56,204 nucleotides of DNA from contig JAAWHG010000013.1 of NCBI GenBank assembly GCA_022795735.1, positions 1 through 56,204 on the forward strand, written 5' to 3'. The position numbers and the translations under genes are program-made. The stretch is from Oscillospiraceae bacterium. Its GTDB lineage: Bacteria > Bacillota > Clostridia > Oscillospirales > Oscillospiraceae. This document shows positions 24,175 to 33,636 of the stretch, piece by piece. A model generated the notes under the pieces. That model was not told where the DNA came from, made no database searches, and saw nothing but the letters and a program-made list of their open reading frames with translations. Position 1 is the stretch's first letter. Every line of letters begins with the position of its first letter.

Positions 24175-26289
24175 TTACTTCTTCTTTTTCTTGCGGTCGG
24201 CTGCGTACGCGCCGCCGACGGTGGCGAAGCAGAGAGCGAGGCCGAGGACAGGACCGGTCGGCGTACCGGCGGTCTGGACCCATTCGTCGCCAATGCGGCC
24301 GAATCTGGCGTGGATGGTCTTGAAGTCGCTCGCGTCGCAGCCGATATACTCGGCGACCTTTGCCAAATCAATCGCGAACTCCATTTCATCCACAGTACCG
24401 TCGAGGCTGATTTTCATCGTGCCGAAATAGGGGCCCGGCTCAGCCGTCGTGTCACGGATGTCGGAAATCAGATATGTCGTAATACCTTGCGGGTTATTGG
24501 TCCCCTCGTTTACAACGGTACTGCCGTCTTCGGTGACCAGCTTGGGATAGAAATTACCCTTTTCCGGGAGGTCCTTATAGGCCAGATCTCCGTTGAAAGC
24601 AATGGCGATGTCTGCGAGGAATTCGCTGCCATTTTCGGCGAGATGGTCAATGTGGGCGGTCTTGACGTGGCCGTAGAGAATGCCGTCCACAACATGGAGG
24701 GCCGCGCCGCCGTCGACCTTGCTGTCCTGCTGGCCAGAGGTATCGTACTCGATCAGGGTGTGGGGATAATAGGTCCACTCGCCGAAGGTTCCGTCACAGG
24801 CAAAGTCGGTGGGCACCTCAATCTCTCCCTGCACGGGGTTGAGATTGACGATATTTTGGAAGAAAGGCTCGACCTGATAGAAGCCGAAGCTGATCGAGTT
24901 TTTGTAGACGGGCAGGCGGCTGGTAGGAATGGCGATTTCGGTGGAGTGACCGTTTTCGGGGTCCCAATTGTAATTGTCAACCGCGACCAGCGCGTCGTCG
25001 ATGCCGTAGATGTTGACCGAGTTGTTGCCGAAATCGGGCTGGACCAACCGGATATTCCCCAAGTCGGTGGTAATGGCAAACTGACCGTTGGAATGGGTGC
25101 CCATCGCGCCGATTGCGCTTGCGTTGCCGTCGTTGACATGGAAATAGATGTACACATAATCGCCGTCCCAGACAACGGCGGACTGTATGGTGCAGGGCCA
25201 GGCCGCGTTGGGATTGCGCATATCCGTCTTCGCCACGCCGGCCCAGTCGTCAAAGTTACCGTCGATGGTGATGCCCTCATAGGGCGGCAGCTCCTCGGGA
25301 ATGATCTCCTTTTCGGGCAGATCAAGGTCGCTGAGGCTGTAACGCTGGTTGTTGAAGGTGATGCCGTCCGCTCTGGTCAGGGAGATACCGTAGTCCTCCA
25401 GAAAGTCCAGAGGCAGCCGCAGGGTAACGATGAAGTCGTCCATGGGCGGGGTGATTTCAACAGAGATGCGGGAGTCGTGAATTTCCTCCCAATCGCGGCA
25501 GAAACGGTAATTGTCAACGTCTTTGACCTCCAGCGTAAACTGCTGGGTCGGATCGTTGCTGAAAATCAATTGTGCACCAAGGTAATACGCGGCGGAAGTC
25601 CGCAGGACGAGGGAACCGTTTTCCACTGAAACCGGTTCGAGAGCGACGTCAAGGAAGTCGGGCGGAAGCCGCTTTTCTTTTTCCAGCAGATCTTCCTTTG
25701 CGAGCAATTCTTCTTCCTCGGGCTTTTGTCCGCCGGCTGGCTGGACCTCTTCCTCGGGGCCGGCGGCACCGTCGGGCTGTTCCCCAGCCTCTGCCTCGGG
25801 GCCGGCGTTAACGTCAGAATCGCCGTCCTTTTCGGAACCGGTCTCGTCCGTGGAGTCCGTTGTTTCCACGGCACCCGTTTCGCCGGTGGGTTCGGTGGCT
25901 TCCGGCGCTGCGGCTTCGTCTTCCGGTTCGGTTGTTTCCGTGGGCTCGGTCTCGCCCGCAGTGTCCACTGTGCCGGTGGTCTCCGCTTCCTCTGTGGGTT
26001 CTTCCGTGGGTTCATCCGTTTTCGGGGTCTCTGGCACGGCTGCGGGCTCGGCTTCTTCTATAGGCGCTGTTGTGTCAGTGGAATTGCTCGTTTCTGCTCC
26101 GGATGCCGGTTCCTCCGGCGGGGCAGACTCGGTGGGGGCGGACACAGGCTCAGACGGCGCGGAAACAGAATCGCCAGCGTCCGCCTCTTCATCCGCCGCC
26201 AAAACGGGTAGGACCAGCAGGCTGCTGAGGGACAGCAGGAGTGCGAGCAAGGAACAGATCGTTTTTCGGAACAGGATACGTTTTCGCAT
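24175..26289 (-). CDS. Secreted exosortase substrate with C-terminal sorting tail
   Basis: A 704-aa exported protein. Residues 1-31 are a signal peptide ending VLA. Residues 32-200 are a low-complexity linker rich in Thr, Glu, Pro and Ser. Residues about 200-660 hold beta-rich domains with two segments of the CBM9/DOMON style (ITIDGNFDDWAGV near 340 and FACDGTFGEWTYYP further on), suggesting carbohydrate or surface-ligand binding. The end is a tripartite sorting signal: GTPTGP at 675-680, a hydrophobic helix 681-697, and RKKKKK at 699-704. Directly upstream of xrtG, it is the obvious substrate and resembles the Firmicu-CTERM class. It has a strong promoter and AGGAGG 9 nt before ATG 26289. 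Confidence 0.85.
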   Translation of the reverse strand: MRKRILFRKTICSLLALLLSLSSLLVLPVLAADEEADAGDSVSAPSEPVSAPTESAPPEEPASGAETSNSTDTTAPIEEAEPAAVPETPKTDEPTEEPTEEAETTGTVDTAGETEPTETTEPEDEAAAPEATEPTGETGAVETTDSTDETGSEKDGDSDVNAGPEAEAGEQPDGAAGPEEEVQPAGGQKPEEEELLAKEDLLEKEKRLPPDFLDVALEPVSVENGSLVLRTSAAYYLGAQLIFSNDPTQQFTLEVKDVDNYRFCRDWEEIHDSRISVEITPPMDDFIVTLRLPLDFLEDYGISLTRADGITFNNQRYSLSDLDLPEKEIIPEELPPYEGITIDGNFDDWAGVAKTDMRNPNAAWPCTIQSAVVWDGDYVYIYFHVNDGNASAIGAMGTHSNGQFAITTDLGNIRLVQPDFGNNSVNIYGIDDALVAVDNYNWDPENGHSTEIAIPTSRLPVYKNSISFGFYQVEPFFQNIVNLNPVQGEIEVPTDFACDGTFGEWTYYPHTLIEYDTSGQQDSKVDGGAALHVVDGILYGHVKTAHIDHLAENGSEFLADIAIAFNGDLAYKDLPEKGNFYPKLVTEDGSTVVNEGTNNPQGITTYLISDIRDTTAEPGPYFGTMKISLDGTVDEMEFAIDLAKVAEYIGCDASDFKTIHARFGRIGDEWVQTAGTPTGPVLGLALCFATVGGAYAADRKKKKK

Positions 26290-26406
26290 ACTTACATTCC
26301 TCCTAAAAAATTAAAAAGTCAACGTCTTTTGGGGTACAATAATGGAGAACGCAGATCATAAAGGGAGGGGGAGCAGAGTCCGCCCATCCGTATGTATTTA
26401 TATAGC

Positions 26407-26435
26407 ATTATAGCTGATAACGCTGGGGATGTCAA
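26407..26435 (-). promoter_or_regulatory. Promoter of exosortase G operon
   Basis: On the minus strand consensus TTGACA (26430-26435) and TATAAT (26407-26412) are exactly 17 bp apart. The leader to the substrate gene is about 110 nt; I saw no known riboswitch in it. Confidence 0.88.
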
Positions 26436-26541
26436 TCAACGAGCCGGTTTTTCTCGCTGGCAGAGACGCTAAAAATGACGCAAGTGATTCATATTATTCG
26501 ACAAAATAAACATTTATTTCTGCTGCGCTTTCACAACAATA

Positions 26542-26570
26542 TTGAAAAAATGAACCGGCGGGTGTATGCT
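26542..26570 (+). promoter_or_regulatory. Promoter of galE
   Basis: TTGAAA (26542-26547) and TATGCT (26565-26570) with 17 bp between, 36 bp before the start codon. Confidence 0.55.
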
Positions 26571-26605
26571 ATATTTATTTCATGCCGGAAAGGGGCGCTA
26601 TAATA

Positions 26606-27595
26606 ATGAAAACGATCCTGGTTGCGGGTGGAGCCGGTTATATTGGAAGCCACATGTCCGCGCTGCTGACCGAGAAAGGGTATGAGGTTGTCGTCGTGGA
26701 CAACCTTTGCACCGGGCACTGGCAGGCCGTCAAGGGGGGCGCGAAGCTCCGGGTTGGCGACCTGCGGGACGGCGCGTTTTTGGACCGTGTATTCTCCGAG
26801 TTCCCAATCGACGGGGTGATAAACTTTGCCGCCTTCTCTCTGGTGGGAGAGAGCGTCGCCGACCCGTTGAAATACTACGGCAACAACGTCAGCGGTTCGG
26901 TGTCCATGCTGACCGCCATGAAAAATCATGGGGTGGAGAACATCGTCTTCTCCTCGACCGCCGCGACCTACGGCGAGCCGGAAAAGCAGCCCATTGAGGA
27001 AACCGACCGCACCGAACCGTCCAACCCCTACGGCGCGTCCAAGCTGGCCATTGAAGGCCTGCTGAAATGGAGCGGCAGAGCCTACGGCATCCGTTACGCC
27101 GCCCTGCGCTATTTTAACGCCGCCGGGGCCAACCCTGAAGTGGAGATTGGCGAGGATCATTACCCTGAGACCCACTTGATCCCCATTGTGCTCCAATGCG
27201 CCCTTGGTAAGCGAGACCATGTGGGCATCTTCGGCGACGATTACCCCACGGCGGACGGAACCTGCGTCCGGGACTATATCCACGTCCGCGACCTTGTAAG
27301 CGCCCATCTGCTGGCGCTGGAATATCTGGACCGGGGGGGCGAGAGCGGCGCGTTCAACCTGGGCAGCGGCGACGGCTACTCGGTGAAGGAAATCATTGAG
27401 ACCGCACGGCGGGTAACCGGAAAACCCATTTCCGCCGTGACAGAGCCCCGGCGGGCGGGCGACCCCTCGGTGCTCATCGCCTCCAACAAAAAGGCGCGCG
27501 AGGTGTTGGGCTGGACCCCCGAACGGGGCCTGGAGAAGATTATTTCGGACGCCTGGGCCTGGCACAGCGGCCATCCGAACGGCTACGAGGGCTGA
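26606..27595 (+). CDS. galE: UDP-glucose 4-epimerase
   Basis: A 329-aa NAD-dependent short-chain dehydrogenase-type epimerase interconverting UDP-glucose and UDP-galactose. The NAD loop GGAGYIGSH sits at the N-terminus, with SSTAATYG and NPYGASK supplying the catalytic Ser/Thr, Tyr and Lys, and [10 protein letters not shown] downstream. I start at ATG 26606 (MKTILVAGG) with AAGGGG 10 nt upstream; an in-frame ATG at 26582 would add eight residues with no site. Divergently placed beside the exosortase G operon, it could feed UDP-sugars to that glycosyltransferase, which is inference from position only. Confidence 0.95.
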   Translation: MKTILVAGGAGYIGSHMSALLTEKGYEVVVVDNLCTGHWQAVKGGAKLRVGDLRDGAFLDRVFSEFPIDGVINFAAFSLVGESVADPLKYYGNNVSGSVSMLTAMKNHGVENIVFSSTAATYGEPEKQPIEETDRTEPSNPYGASKLAIEGLLKWSGRAYGIRYAALRYFNAAGANPEVEIGEDHYPETHLIPIVLQCALGKRDHVGIFGDDYPTADGTCVRDYIHVRDLVSAHLLALEYLDRGGESGAFNLGSGDGYSVKEIIETARRVTGKPISAVTEPRRAGDPSVLIASNKKAREVLGWTPERGLEKIISDAWAWHSGHPNGYEG

Positions 27596-27601
27596 CCGGG
27601 C

Positions 27602-28057
27602 ATGGAATATGTCACGGCGGCTCCCGTGATGGCGGAGGAGATTCACAAGGTTCTTCAAACGACCATTCAAACGGTATACCCAAGGTATTACCCGAAGGAG
27701 GTTGTGGATTTCTTTTGCAGGCTCCACAGCAAAACCCGTATCCTGGAGGGGATTGCCTCCGGGAATGTGGGCGTGCTGCGGGAGGACGGCGTGATTGTGG
27801 GAACGGGCTGCTTTGACCAAAATCATATCACCGGCGTATACGTGCTGCCCCATTATCAGGGGAGGGGCTTTGGTTCCCATATCCTGAAGTGTTTGGAAGC
27901 AGAAATCAGAGCGGATTATGAAACGTCCCGTTTAGACGCCTCTCTCCCTGCGGTGTGTCTGTATGAGCGAAGAGGATATCATACGGTGGGGCATGGCGTT
28001 TATGGACTGGAAAATGGCGTCATGCTGGTTTACGAAATGATGGAAAAGAAGCTGTAG
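27602..28057 (+). CDS. GNAT acetyltransferase
   Basis: A 151-aa GCN5-related N-acetyltransferase. The acetyl-CoA binding motif appears as VYVLPHYQGRGFGSHIL, with the C-terminal VCLYERRGYHTVGHG strand-helix pair after it. It starts 6 bp after the galE stop and so is cotranscribed. Substrate unknown. Confidence 0.85.
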   Translation: MEYVTAAPVMAEEIHKVLQTTIQTVYPRYYPKEVVDFFCRLHSKTRILEGIASGNVGVLREDGVIVGTGCFDQNHITGVYVLPHYQGRGFGSHILKCLEAEIRADYETSRLDASLPAVCLYERRGYHTVGHGVYGLENGVMLVYEMMEKKL

Positions 28058-28078
28058 GCTCTGCCGGCAACCGGGAAG

Positions 28079-28408
28079 TCAGCCAATCAGGCGGAGCAGT
28101 ATCATGTAAAAAGCCGTCCCCACGGCAATACTGAGAAGGGTGTTCCGTTTCTAGATATGCAAAATGGCGACCAGCCCGGCGGCGGCCAGCTCGGGTAGCC
28201 CAAAGGGAGCATGCAGCAAAGAAATATCCTTCAAGCAGTACACGACCAGCATTCCCATAATGGCATGGGGCAGGTATTTGCCAAGAAATTCAACCCAGGC
28301 CGGCGCTTTGCCCTCCTGGAACAGCAGAAAAGGCAGCACCCGCAGAAGCAGCGTCACCCCAGCCATGATCGCGATGGCGGCGGCCGCGCGGATGTCACCG
28401 GTCATCAT
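28079..28408 (-). pseudogene. azlD: AzlD, interrupted by in-frame TAG
   Basis: The small subunit of the AzlCD branched-chain amino acid exporter. Translation from ATG 28408 gives 85 residues with three hydrophobic helices and stops at TAG (28151-28153). The same frame continues without a break for 23 more codons (KRNTLLSIAVGTAFYMILL...) to TGA at 28079-28081. That continuation has the AzlD C-terminal helix, where LWKRN is the usual junction, so the TAG sits where TGG (Trp) is expected. One G-to-A change explains it. Either the protein is truncated and likely non-functional, or the codon is read through. It overlaps azlC by 14 nt. Confidence 0.8.
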
Positions 28409-29096
28409 TCTTTGCCGCCCTTTCCAGTGGCTTGCGGATTGTCAACAGCAGTGCGGTGATGACAACCATGGATGGAATTAAAAATCCATCCCGCCCAAAC
28501 ACCAGGAGGCAGAGGACGGAACTCCCAATTCCAATCAGGGCAGGGCGGTGCTCCCGCCCTGTGAGCCATTGCTCGATGTAAACGGTCACAAAGAGGGCGG
28601 TCATGGAAAAATCAATCCCCGCCGTATCAAAAGGCAAAACCGTGCCCAGCAGGGAACCAACCGCGCTGCCCGCCACCCAATAGAGCTGGTCAAACAGGGA
28701 CCGGAAAAAATAATACCAATGGGGATTGACCCCCTGGGGAACGCCGTCAACGCAGGCCAGGGAATAGGTTTCGTCGGTCAGCGCGTGCATCAGATACAAT
28801 TTTTTGCGGCCCGCGCCCTGATAACGTTCGATCATGGAGAGGCCGTAAAACAAATGCCGCGCGTTTACCATTAGCGTTGTCAACGCGACGGAGAACAAAG
28901 AGGCTCCCGCCGCGATCAGTGAAACCCCTACGAATTGCATGGAACCGGCGTAGACAAAGACGCTCATCGCGAGGGCCCAAATCACGCCATAGCCATTTGC
29001 CTTTAAAAGAATGCCAAAGCCCATCCCAAGTATGAGATAACCCGCCATTACGGGCAGGGATTTTATAAACACGGTCTTCAAAAACTTGATACGCAT
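28395..29096 (-). CDS. azlC: AzlC branched-chain amino acid exporter subunit
   Basis: A 233-aa polytopic membrane protein of the AzlC family, which with AzlD exports branched-chain amino acids or analogues. Family features include SLPVMAGYLILGMGFGILL, SMQFVGVSLIAAGAS and the NARHLFYGLSM block. Six or more helices are visible. I start at ATG 29096 with GGGTGA 7 nt upstream; the open frame further upstream runs through the promoter and lacks membrane-protein character. Its partner gene azlD is damaged. Confidence 0.92.
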   Translation of the reverse strand: MRIKFLKTVFIKSLPVMAGYLILGMGFGILLKANGYGVIWALAMSVFVYAGSMQFVGVSLIAAGASLFSVALTTLMVNARHLFYGLSMIERYQGAGRKKLYLMHALTDETYSLACVDGVPQGVNPHWYYFFRSLFDQLYWVAGSAVGSLLGTVLPFDTAGIDFSMTALFVTVYIEQWLTGREHRPALIGIGSSVLCLLVFGRDGFLIPSMVVITALLLTIRKPLERAAKNDDR

Positions 29097-29133
29097 AAAC
29101 CAGTCACCCGCGAATGCTGATAGAATGGCTATT

Positions 29134-29162
29134 ATCATAGCACCCTGCCGGACTATTTTCAA
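29134..29162 (-). promoter_or_regulatory. Promoter of azlCD
   Basis: On the minus strand TTGAAA (29157-29162) and TATGAT (29134-29139) are 17 bp apart, 38 bp before azlC. Confidence 0.65.
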
Positions 29163-29308
29163 CTTTTTCAAAATAGCAGTGTGGCCAAAGTGCCTGCGGC
29201 GGAACCTGGAAAAAGCTGTCGGATTTGTCAATAGCGTGAATGGATGGTATCGGATAGAATATAAGGTGTTCAGAACAATCACAGCGCCATAAAAAAGGAG
29301 TAATTGCC

Positions 29309-29803
29309 GTGAAAAAAGTTGCCGTCATACTCGGCTCCGACTCCGACTGGCCGGTGGTCAAAGCCGCCTGCGCCCAGCTTGAGGAGTTGGAAATTCCCTG
29401 GGAGGCCCACATCCTCAGCGCCCACCGGACCCCCGACGCCGCAGCGCGTTTTGCCAAAGGCGCACGGGACAACGGGTTCGGCGCCGTCATCTGCGCCGCC
29501 GGACTGGCCGCCCATTTGGCAGGGGCGGTGGCGGCCAATACCACCCTGCCGGTCATCGGCATCCCGATGAAGGGCGGGGCGCTGGACGGGCTGGACGCCC
29601 TGCTGTCAACGGTACAGATGCCCTCCGGCATCCCGGTGGCCGCCGTCGCCCTCAATGGCGCGAAGAACGCCGCCCTCCTCGCCGCGGAGATTCTGGCTGT
29701 CTGCGACGATACGCTGGCGGGCCGTCTGGACGCCCTGCGGCGCGATATGGAGGCCCAGATTGCGAAAAAAGAGGACAAGCTCCAGGAGGAAATCCGGGGC
29801 TGA
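29309..29803 (+). CDS. purE: N5-CAIR mutase
   Basis: A 164-aa class I PurE, converting N5-CAIR to CAIR in purine synthesis. GSDSDWPVVK at the N-terminus and the SAHRTPDAA active-site segment are typical. Initiation is at GTG 29309 with AAGGAG 8 nt upstream. It is the first gene of a ten-gene operon to guaB. No purK is present in the window. I found no clear promoter pair or purine riboswitch in the 145 bp before it. Confidence 0.95.
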   Translation: MKKVAVILGSDSDWPVVKAACAQLEELEIPWEAHILSAHRTPDAAARFAKGARDNGFGAVICAAGLAAHLAGAVAANTTLPVIGIPMKGGALDGLDALLSTVQMPSGIPVAAVALNGAKNAALLAAEILAVCDDTLAGRLDALRRDMEAQIAKKEDKLQEEIRG

Positions 29804-29854
29804 TTCCTTTTTTTATCCGCCCGTTCCGCACACTTTGAATTGGAGGAATTGAAT

Positions 29855-30535
29855 ATGAAGCTGGTATACACTGGAAAGACCAAAAACGTTTATGCCCTGG
29901 ACAACGGCAACTATCTGCTGAAATTCAAGGACGACTGCACCGGCAAGGACGGCGTGTTCGACCCGGGCGAAAACAGCGTCGGCCTGACCATTGAGGGGGT
30001 GGGCGACGTCAACCTGCGCATGTCCATCTATTTCTTTGAAAAGATCAACGCCGCCGGCATCCGCACCCATTACGTGTCCGCCGACCTCAAGGAGACCACC
30101 ATGGAGGTCCTGCCCGCCAAGGTCTTCGGCAAGGGGCTGGAGGTCATCTGCCGCCACAAGGCGGTCGGTTCCTTCCTCCGCCGCTACCAGGATTATGTGG
30201 AGGAGGGGGCGGACCTACCGGCCTACGTGGAGACCACCTTCAAGAACGATGAGCTGGGCGACCCCCTGGTCACCAAGGACGGTCTGATCTGCCTGGGCGT
30301 CATGACCGCCGAGCAGTATGAGGATATCAAGACCATGACCCAGAAGATCACCCAGATCGTGGCCGACGACTTGAAGGAAAAGGGTCTGGTTCTCTACGAC
30401 ATCAAGTTTGAATACGGCTACGACGCCGAGGGCAAGGTCATGCTTATCGACGAGATTGCCTCGGGCAACATGCGGGTCTATCAGGACGGAAAGTATATCG
30501 ACCCGATGACCCTCTCCAAGCTGTTCTTTGCCTGA
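29855..30535 (+). CDS. purC: SAICAR synthetase
   Basis: A 226-aa ATP-dependent enzyme joining aspartate to CAIR. The N-terminus [11 protein letters not shown] and the [11 protein letters not shown] segment, with [16 protein letters not shown] and the [10 protein letters not shown] end, are diagnostic. ATG 29855 has GGAGG 9 nt upstream; five codons of open frame before it include the site itself. The stop overlaps the purF start by one base (TGATG). Confidence 0.96.
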   Translation: MKLVYTGKTKNVYALDNGNYLLKFKDDCTGKDGVFDPGENSVGLTIEGVGDVNLRMSIYFFEKINAAGIRTHYVSADLKETTMEVLPAKVFGKGLEVICRHKAVGSFLRRYQDYVEEGADLPAYVETTFKNDELGDPLVTKDGLICLGVMTAEQYEDIKTMTQKITQIVADDLKEKGLVLYDIKFEYGYDAEGKVMLIDEIASGNMRVYQDGKYIDPMTLSKLFFA

Positions 30536-31956
30536 TGGGCGGCTTCTTTGGCGCTATCTCCCGGCGGGACGTGGTGCTCGACGTGTTTTTCGGCACCGAC
30601 TACCACTCTCATCTGGGTACCCGCCGGGGCGGCATGGCGTTTTACGATGGGGACGAGGGCTTTCAACGCCAGATCCACAGCATTGAGAACACGCCGTTCC
30701 GCACCAAATTCGAAAAGGACCTGCGCGGCTTCCATGGCTGCGCCGGTCTGGGCTGCATCAGCGACACCGATCCCCAGCCGCTGCTGGTGCGCTCCCACCT
30801 GGGGCTGTACGCCATCGCCACCGTGGGCATTGTCAACAACGCCGACGCGCTGATGGAGAGCTACTTCTCCAAGCGGGACCGGCAGTTCATGGCCCAGAGC
30901 AGCGGCAAGATCAACTGCTCCGAGCTGATCGCCTCCCTCATCAACCAGGAGGCGGATTTGGTCACCGGCCTTCGAAAGGCGCAGGAGGCCATCGACGGCT
31001 CGGCGACCATTCTCCTGCTCACCCCAAATGAGATCATCGCGGCACGAGACCTGTATGGGCGGCTGCCGGTGCTCATCGGGCAGTCGGAGGAGGGGTGCTG
31101 CGTCTCCTTTGAATCCTTCGCCTATCTCAAGCTGGACTACCACAACGCCTATGAGTTGGGGCCCGGCGAGATCGTCCGGGTGCGGGCGGACGGCTGGGAA
31201 ACCCTCGCCCCCGCGGGGGACAAGATGCGCATCTGCGCCTTCCTATGGACCTATTACGGCTACCCCAACTCCAACTATCAGGGGGTCAACGTCGAGGTCA
31301 TGCGCTGCCGCAACGGCGCGATCATGGCCCGAGACGAGGCGGCGCGGGGTTCGCTGCCCGATGTGGATTTTGTGGCCGGCGTCCCTGACTCGGGGGTCCC
31401 CCACGCAATCGGCTACGCCAACCAGTGCGGCAAGCCCTTTGCCCGGCCCTTTGTGAAGTACACCCCCACCTGGCCCCGCTCCTTTATGCCGGAGGACCAG
31501 AACGTGCGCAACCAGGTGGCCAAAATGAAGCAGATTCCCGTGCCCGAGCTCATTCGGGACAAGAAGCTGCTCTTTGTGGACGACTCCATTGTGCGGGGGA
31601 CGCAATTGCGCGAGACGGTGGAGTTTCTCTACCAGAGCGGCGCCAAGGAGGTCCACATGCGTTCGGCCTGCCCGCCCATCATGTACGGCTGCAAATTCCT
31701 GAACTTCTCCCGGGCCCGCTCGGAGCTGGAGCTGTTGGCCCGGCGCGTCGTGCAGACGGCGGAGGGAGCGGAAGGGGAAAAGCATCTCGACGAGTACGCC
31801 GACCCGGCGACGGAGCGGGGACAGTGCCTGCTCGGTACCATCTGCAAGCAGATGGGCTTCGACTCCCTGGGCTACCAGTCGCTGGACGGCCTGTTGGAGG
31901 CCATCGGCATAGACCGGGACAAGATTTGCACTTACTGCTGGACAGGACGGGACTGA
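30535..31956 (+). CDS. purF: PurF-type amidophosphoribosyltransferase without N-terminal Cys
   Basis: A 473-aa protein with the class II glutamine amidotransferase plus phosphoribosyltransferase layout of PurF, which makes phosphoribosylamine from PRPP and glutamine. The PRPP loop FVDDSIVRGTQ lies near residue 347 and the C-terminal CTYCW is clostridial. The N-terminus reads MGGFFGA where active PurF has a Cys directly after Met (CGIFG type), and the usual HRGQES block reads TRRGGM. The glutaminase nucleophile is therefore missing. It may use free ammonia or an ammonia donor, or another paralogue supplies activity. Its operon position makes a purine role very likely. Confidence 0.88.
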   Translation: MGGFFGAISRRDVVLDVFFGTDYHSHLGTRRGGMAFYDGDEGFQRQIHSIENTPFRTKFEKDLRGFHGCAGLGCISDTDPQPLLVRSHLGLYAIATVGIVNNADALMESYFSKRDRQFMAQSSGKINCSELIASLINQEADLVTGLRKAQEAIDGSATILLLTPNEIIAARDLYGRLPVLIGQSEEGCCVSFESFAYLKLDYHNAYELGPGEIVRVRADGWETLAPAGDKMRICAFLWTYYGYPNSNYQGVNVEVMRCRNGAIMARDEAARGSLPDVDFVAGVPDSGVPHAIGYANQCGKPFARPFVKYTPTWPRSFMPEDQNVRNQVAKMKQIPVPELIRDKKLLFVDDSIVRGTQLRETVEFLYQSGAKEVHMRSACPPIMYGCKFLNFSRARSELELLARRVVQTAEGAEGEKHLDEYADPATERGQCLLGTICKQMGFDSLGYQSLDGLLEAIGIDRDKICTYCWTGRD

Positions 31957-31997
31957 CCGTTTAAACAACAACCAAGAGGCCGAAGGAGGGCACGACC

Positions 31998-33029
31998 ATG
32001 AACCACTCCCATTCCGCGTCCTACGCCGCCGCCGGTGTGGACATTGAGGCGGGCTACCGGAGCGTCCAACTGATGAAGGAGCATGTGGCGCGGACCGCCA
32101 TTCCCGGCGTGGTGTCGGGGCTCGGCGGCTTTGGCGGGCTGTTCGCGCCCGATCTGACCGGGATGCGCGAGCCTGTGCTGGTGTCGGGCACCGACGGCGT
32201 GGGCACCAAGCTCCGCGTCGCCCAGTTGATGGACCGGCACGACACCATCGGCATCGACTGTGTGGCCATGTGCGTCAACGACGTGATCTGCTGCGGCGCC
32301 AAGCCTCTGTTCTTTTTGGACTATATCGCGATTGGCAAAAACGACCCCGAGAAGGTGGCCGCCATTGTGTCGGGGGTGGCCGAGGGCTGCGTCCAGGCCG
32401 GCTGCGCCCTGATCGGCGGCGAGACCGCCGAACACCCCGGCGTGATGGCGCCGGACGATTATGATTTGGCCGGATTTACGGTGGGCGTTGTGGACAAGCC
32501 GAAGATGCTGGACGGCGGGGACATGAAGCCGGGCGACGTATTGATCGCGTTACCTTCCTCCGGCCTCCATTCCAACGGGTTTTCGTTGGTGCGCAAGGTC
32601 TTCGACGTGGAACACGCCGGTTTGACCCGGCACGTTGACGAGCTGGGCCAATCCCTTGGCGAGGCATTGCTGACGCCGACCCGGGTGTATGTCAAGCCCG
32701 TCCTGGCCTGCATCGAAGCGGTGCCGGTCAAGGGGGTCAGTCATATCACGGGGGGCGGCTTCTATGAGAACATCCCCAGATGCTTAAAGCCCGGTCTTTC
32801 GGCCAAGATTGAAAAAAAGGCCATCGGCGTCCCGGCCATTTTCAACCTGCTTCAAAAAACGGGCGCGATTCCGGAGCGGGACATGTTCAACACCTTCAAT
32901 ATGGGCGTCGGCCTGGTGCTTGTGGTGGGCAAAGAGGACGCGGACAAGGCGCTGGAGGGCCTGAAAGACCAGGACGCCTTTATCCTCGGCGAGCTGACCG
33001 GGGACGATGAGCCGGTGGTGTTGCTGTGA
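31998..33029 (+). CDS. purM: AIR synthetase
   Basis: A 343-aa ATP-dependent cyclo-ligase turning FGAM into [19 protein letters not shown] near the N-terminus, GTDGVGTKL, and [13 protein letters not shown] near residue 245 are PurM signatures. AAGGAGGG lies 9 nt before ATG 31998. Its stop overlaps the purN GTG (GTGA), so the two are coupled. Confidence 0.97.
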   Translation: MNHSHSASYAAAGVDIEAGYRSVQLMKEHVARTAIPGVVSGLGGFGGLFAPDLTGMREPVLVSGTDGVGTKLRVAQLMDRHDTIGIDCVAMCVNDVICCGAKPLFFLDYIAIGKNDPEKVAAIVSGVAEGCVQAGCALIGGETAEHPGVMAPDDYDLAGFTVGVVDKPKMLDGGDMKPGDVLIALPSSGLHSNGFSLVRKVFDVEHAGLTRHVDELGQSLGEALLTPTRVYVKPVLACIEAVPVKGVSHITGGGFYENIPRCLKPGLSAKIEKKAIGVPAIFNLLQKTGAIPERDMFNTFNMGVGLVLVVGKEDADKALEGLKDQDAFILGELTGDDEPVVLL

Positions 33030-33634
33030 GCCGGACTAGAATCGCCGTCCTGGTGTCGGGCGGCGGCACCAATTTGGAGGCGCTGCTTCAGGCGCAGGAG
33101 GCCGGAGGCATTCCGCATGGGGAAATTGTCTTGGTTCTCTCCAGCGCCGAAGGGGCCTATGCTTTGGAGCGGGCGAAGAATCACGGCGTTCCTGGCTTCG
33201 CGGTCCCCCGCAGGGGGACCGGCCGGGTGCAGTTTGAGGCCGGGCTTCAGGCTAAGCTGGAGGAATACGGCGCGGAATTGATCGTCCTGGCCGGGTTCCT
33301 CTCCATCCTGTCGGCGGACTTTGTCAAGCGGTGGCCGGGACGTATTTTGAACGTCCATCCCAGCCTGATTCCCGCATTCTGCGGCAAGGACTATTACGGC
33401 CTGCGCGTCCACGAGGCGGCGCTGGCGCGGGGGGTCAAGGTGAGCGGCGCGACGGTCCATCTGGTCAACGAGATTGCCGACGGGGGTCCCATTTTGCTCC
33501 AACGGGCGGTGGAGGTGTTGCACGATGACACACCGGAGAGGTTGCAGCGCCGGATTATGGAACAGGCCGAATGGGTGCTGCTCCCGCAGGCGGCGGAGCT
33601 GATGGCGGAAAAGCTGGGAAAGAAGGAGAGATAA
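33026..33634 (+). CDS. purN: GAR formyltransferase
   Basis: A 202-aa folate-dependent formyltransferase that formylates [17 protein letters not shown] begins the fold; AGFLSILS, the catalytic [10 protein letters not shown] and the [12 protein letters not shown] (Asp) blocks follow. Start is GTG 33026, overlapping the purM stop. Confidence 0.96.
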   Translation: MSRTRIAVLVSGGGTNLEALLQAQEAGGIPHGEIVLVLSSAEGAYALERAKNHGVPGFAVPRRGTGRVQFEAGLQAKLEEYGAELIVLAGFLSILSADFVKRWPGRILNVHPSLIPAFCGKDYYGLRVHEAALARGVKVSGATVHLVNEIADGGPILLQRAVEVLHDDTPERLQRRIMEQAEWVLLPQAAELMAEKLGKKER

Positions 33635-33636
33635 CC

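Noticed and set aside
26290-26400. Possible cyclic-di-GMP or other riboswitch in the leader of the exosortase operon
   Set aside because: The conserved bases of known classes were not found and no strong hairpin is present.
29163-29308. Purine riboswitch upstream of purE
   Set aside because: No three-way junction or the conserved loop bases could be found in the 145-bp gap.
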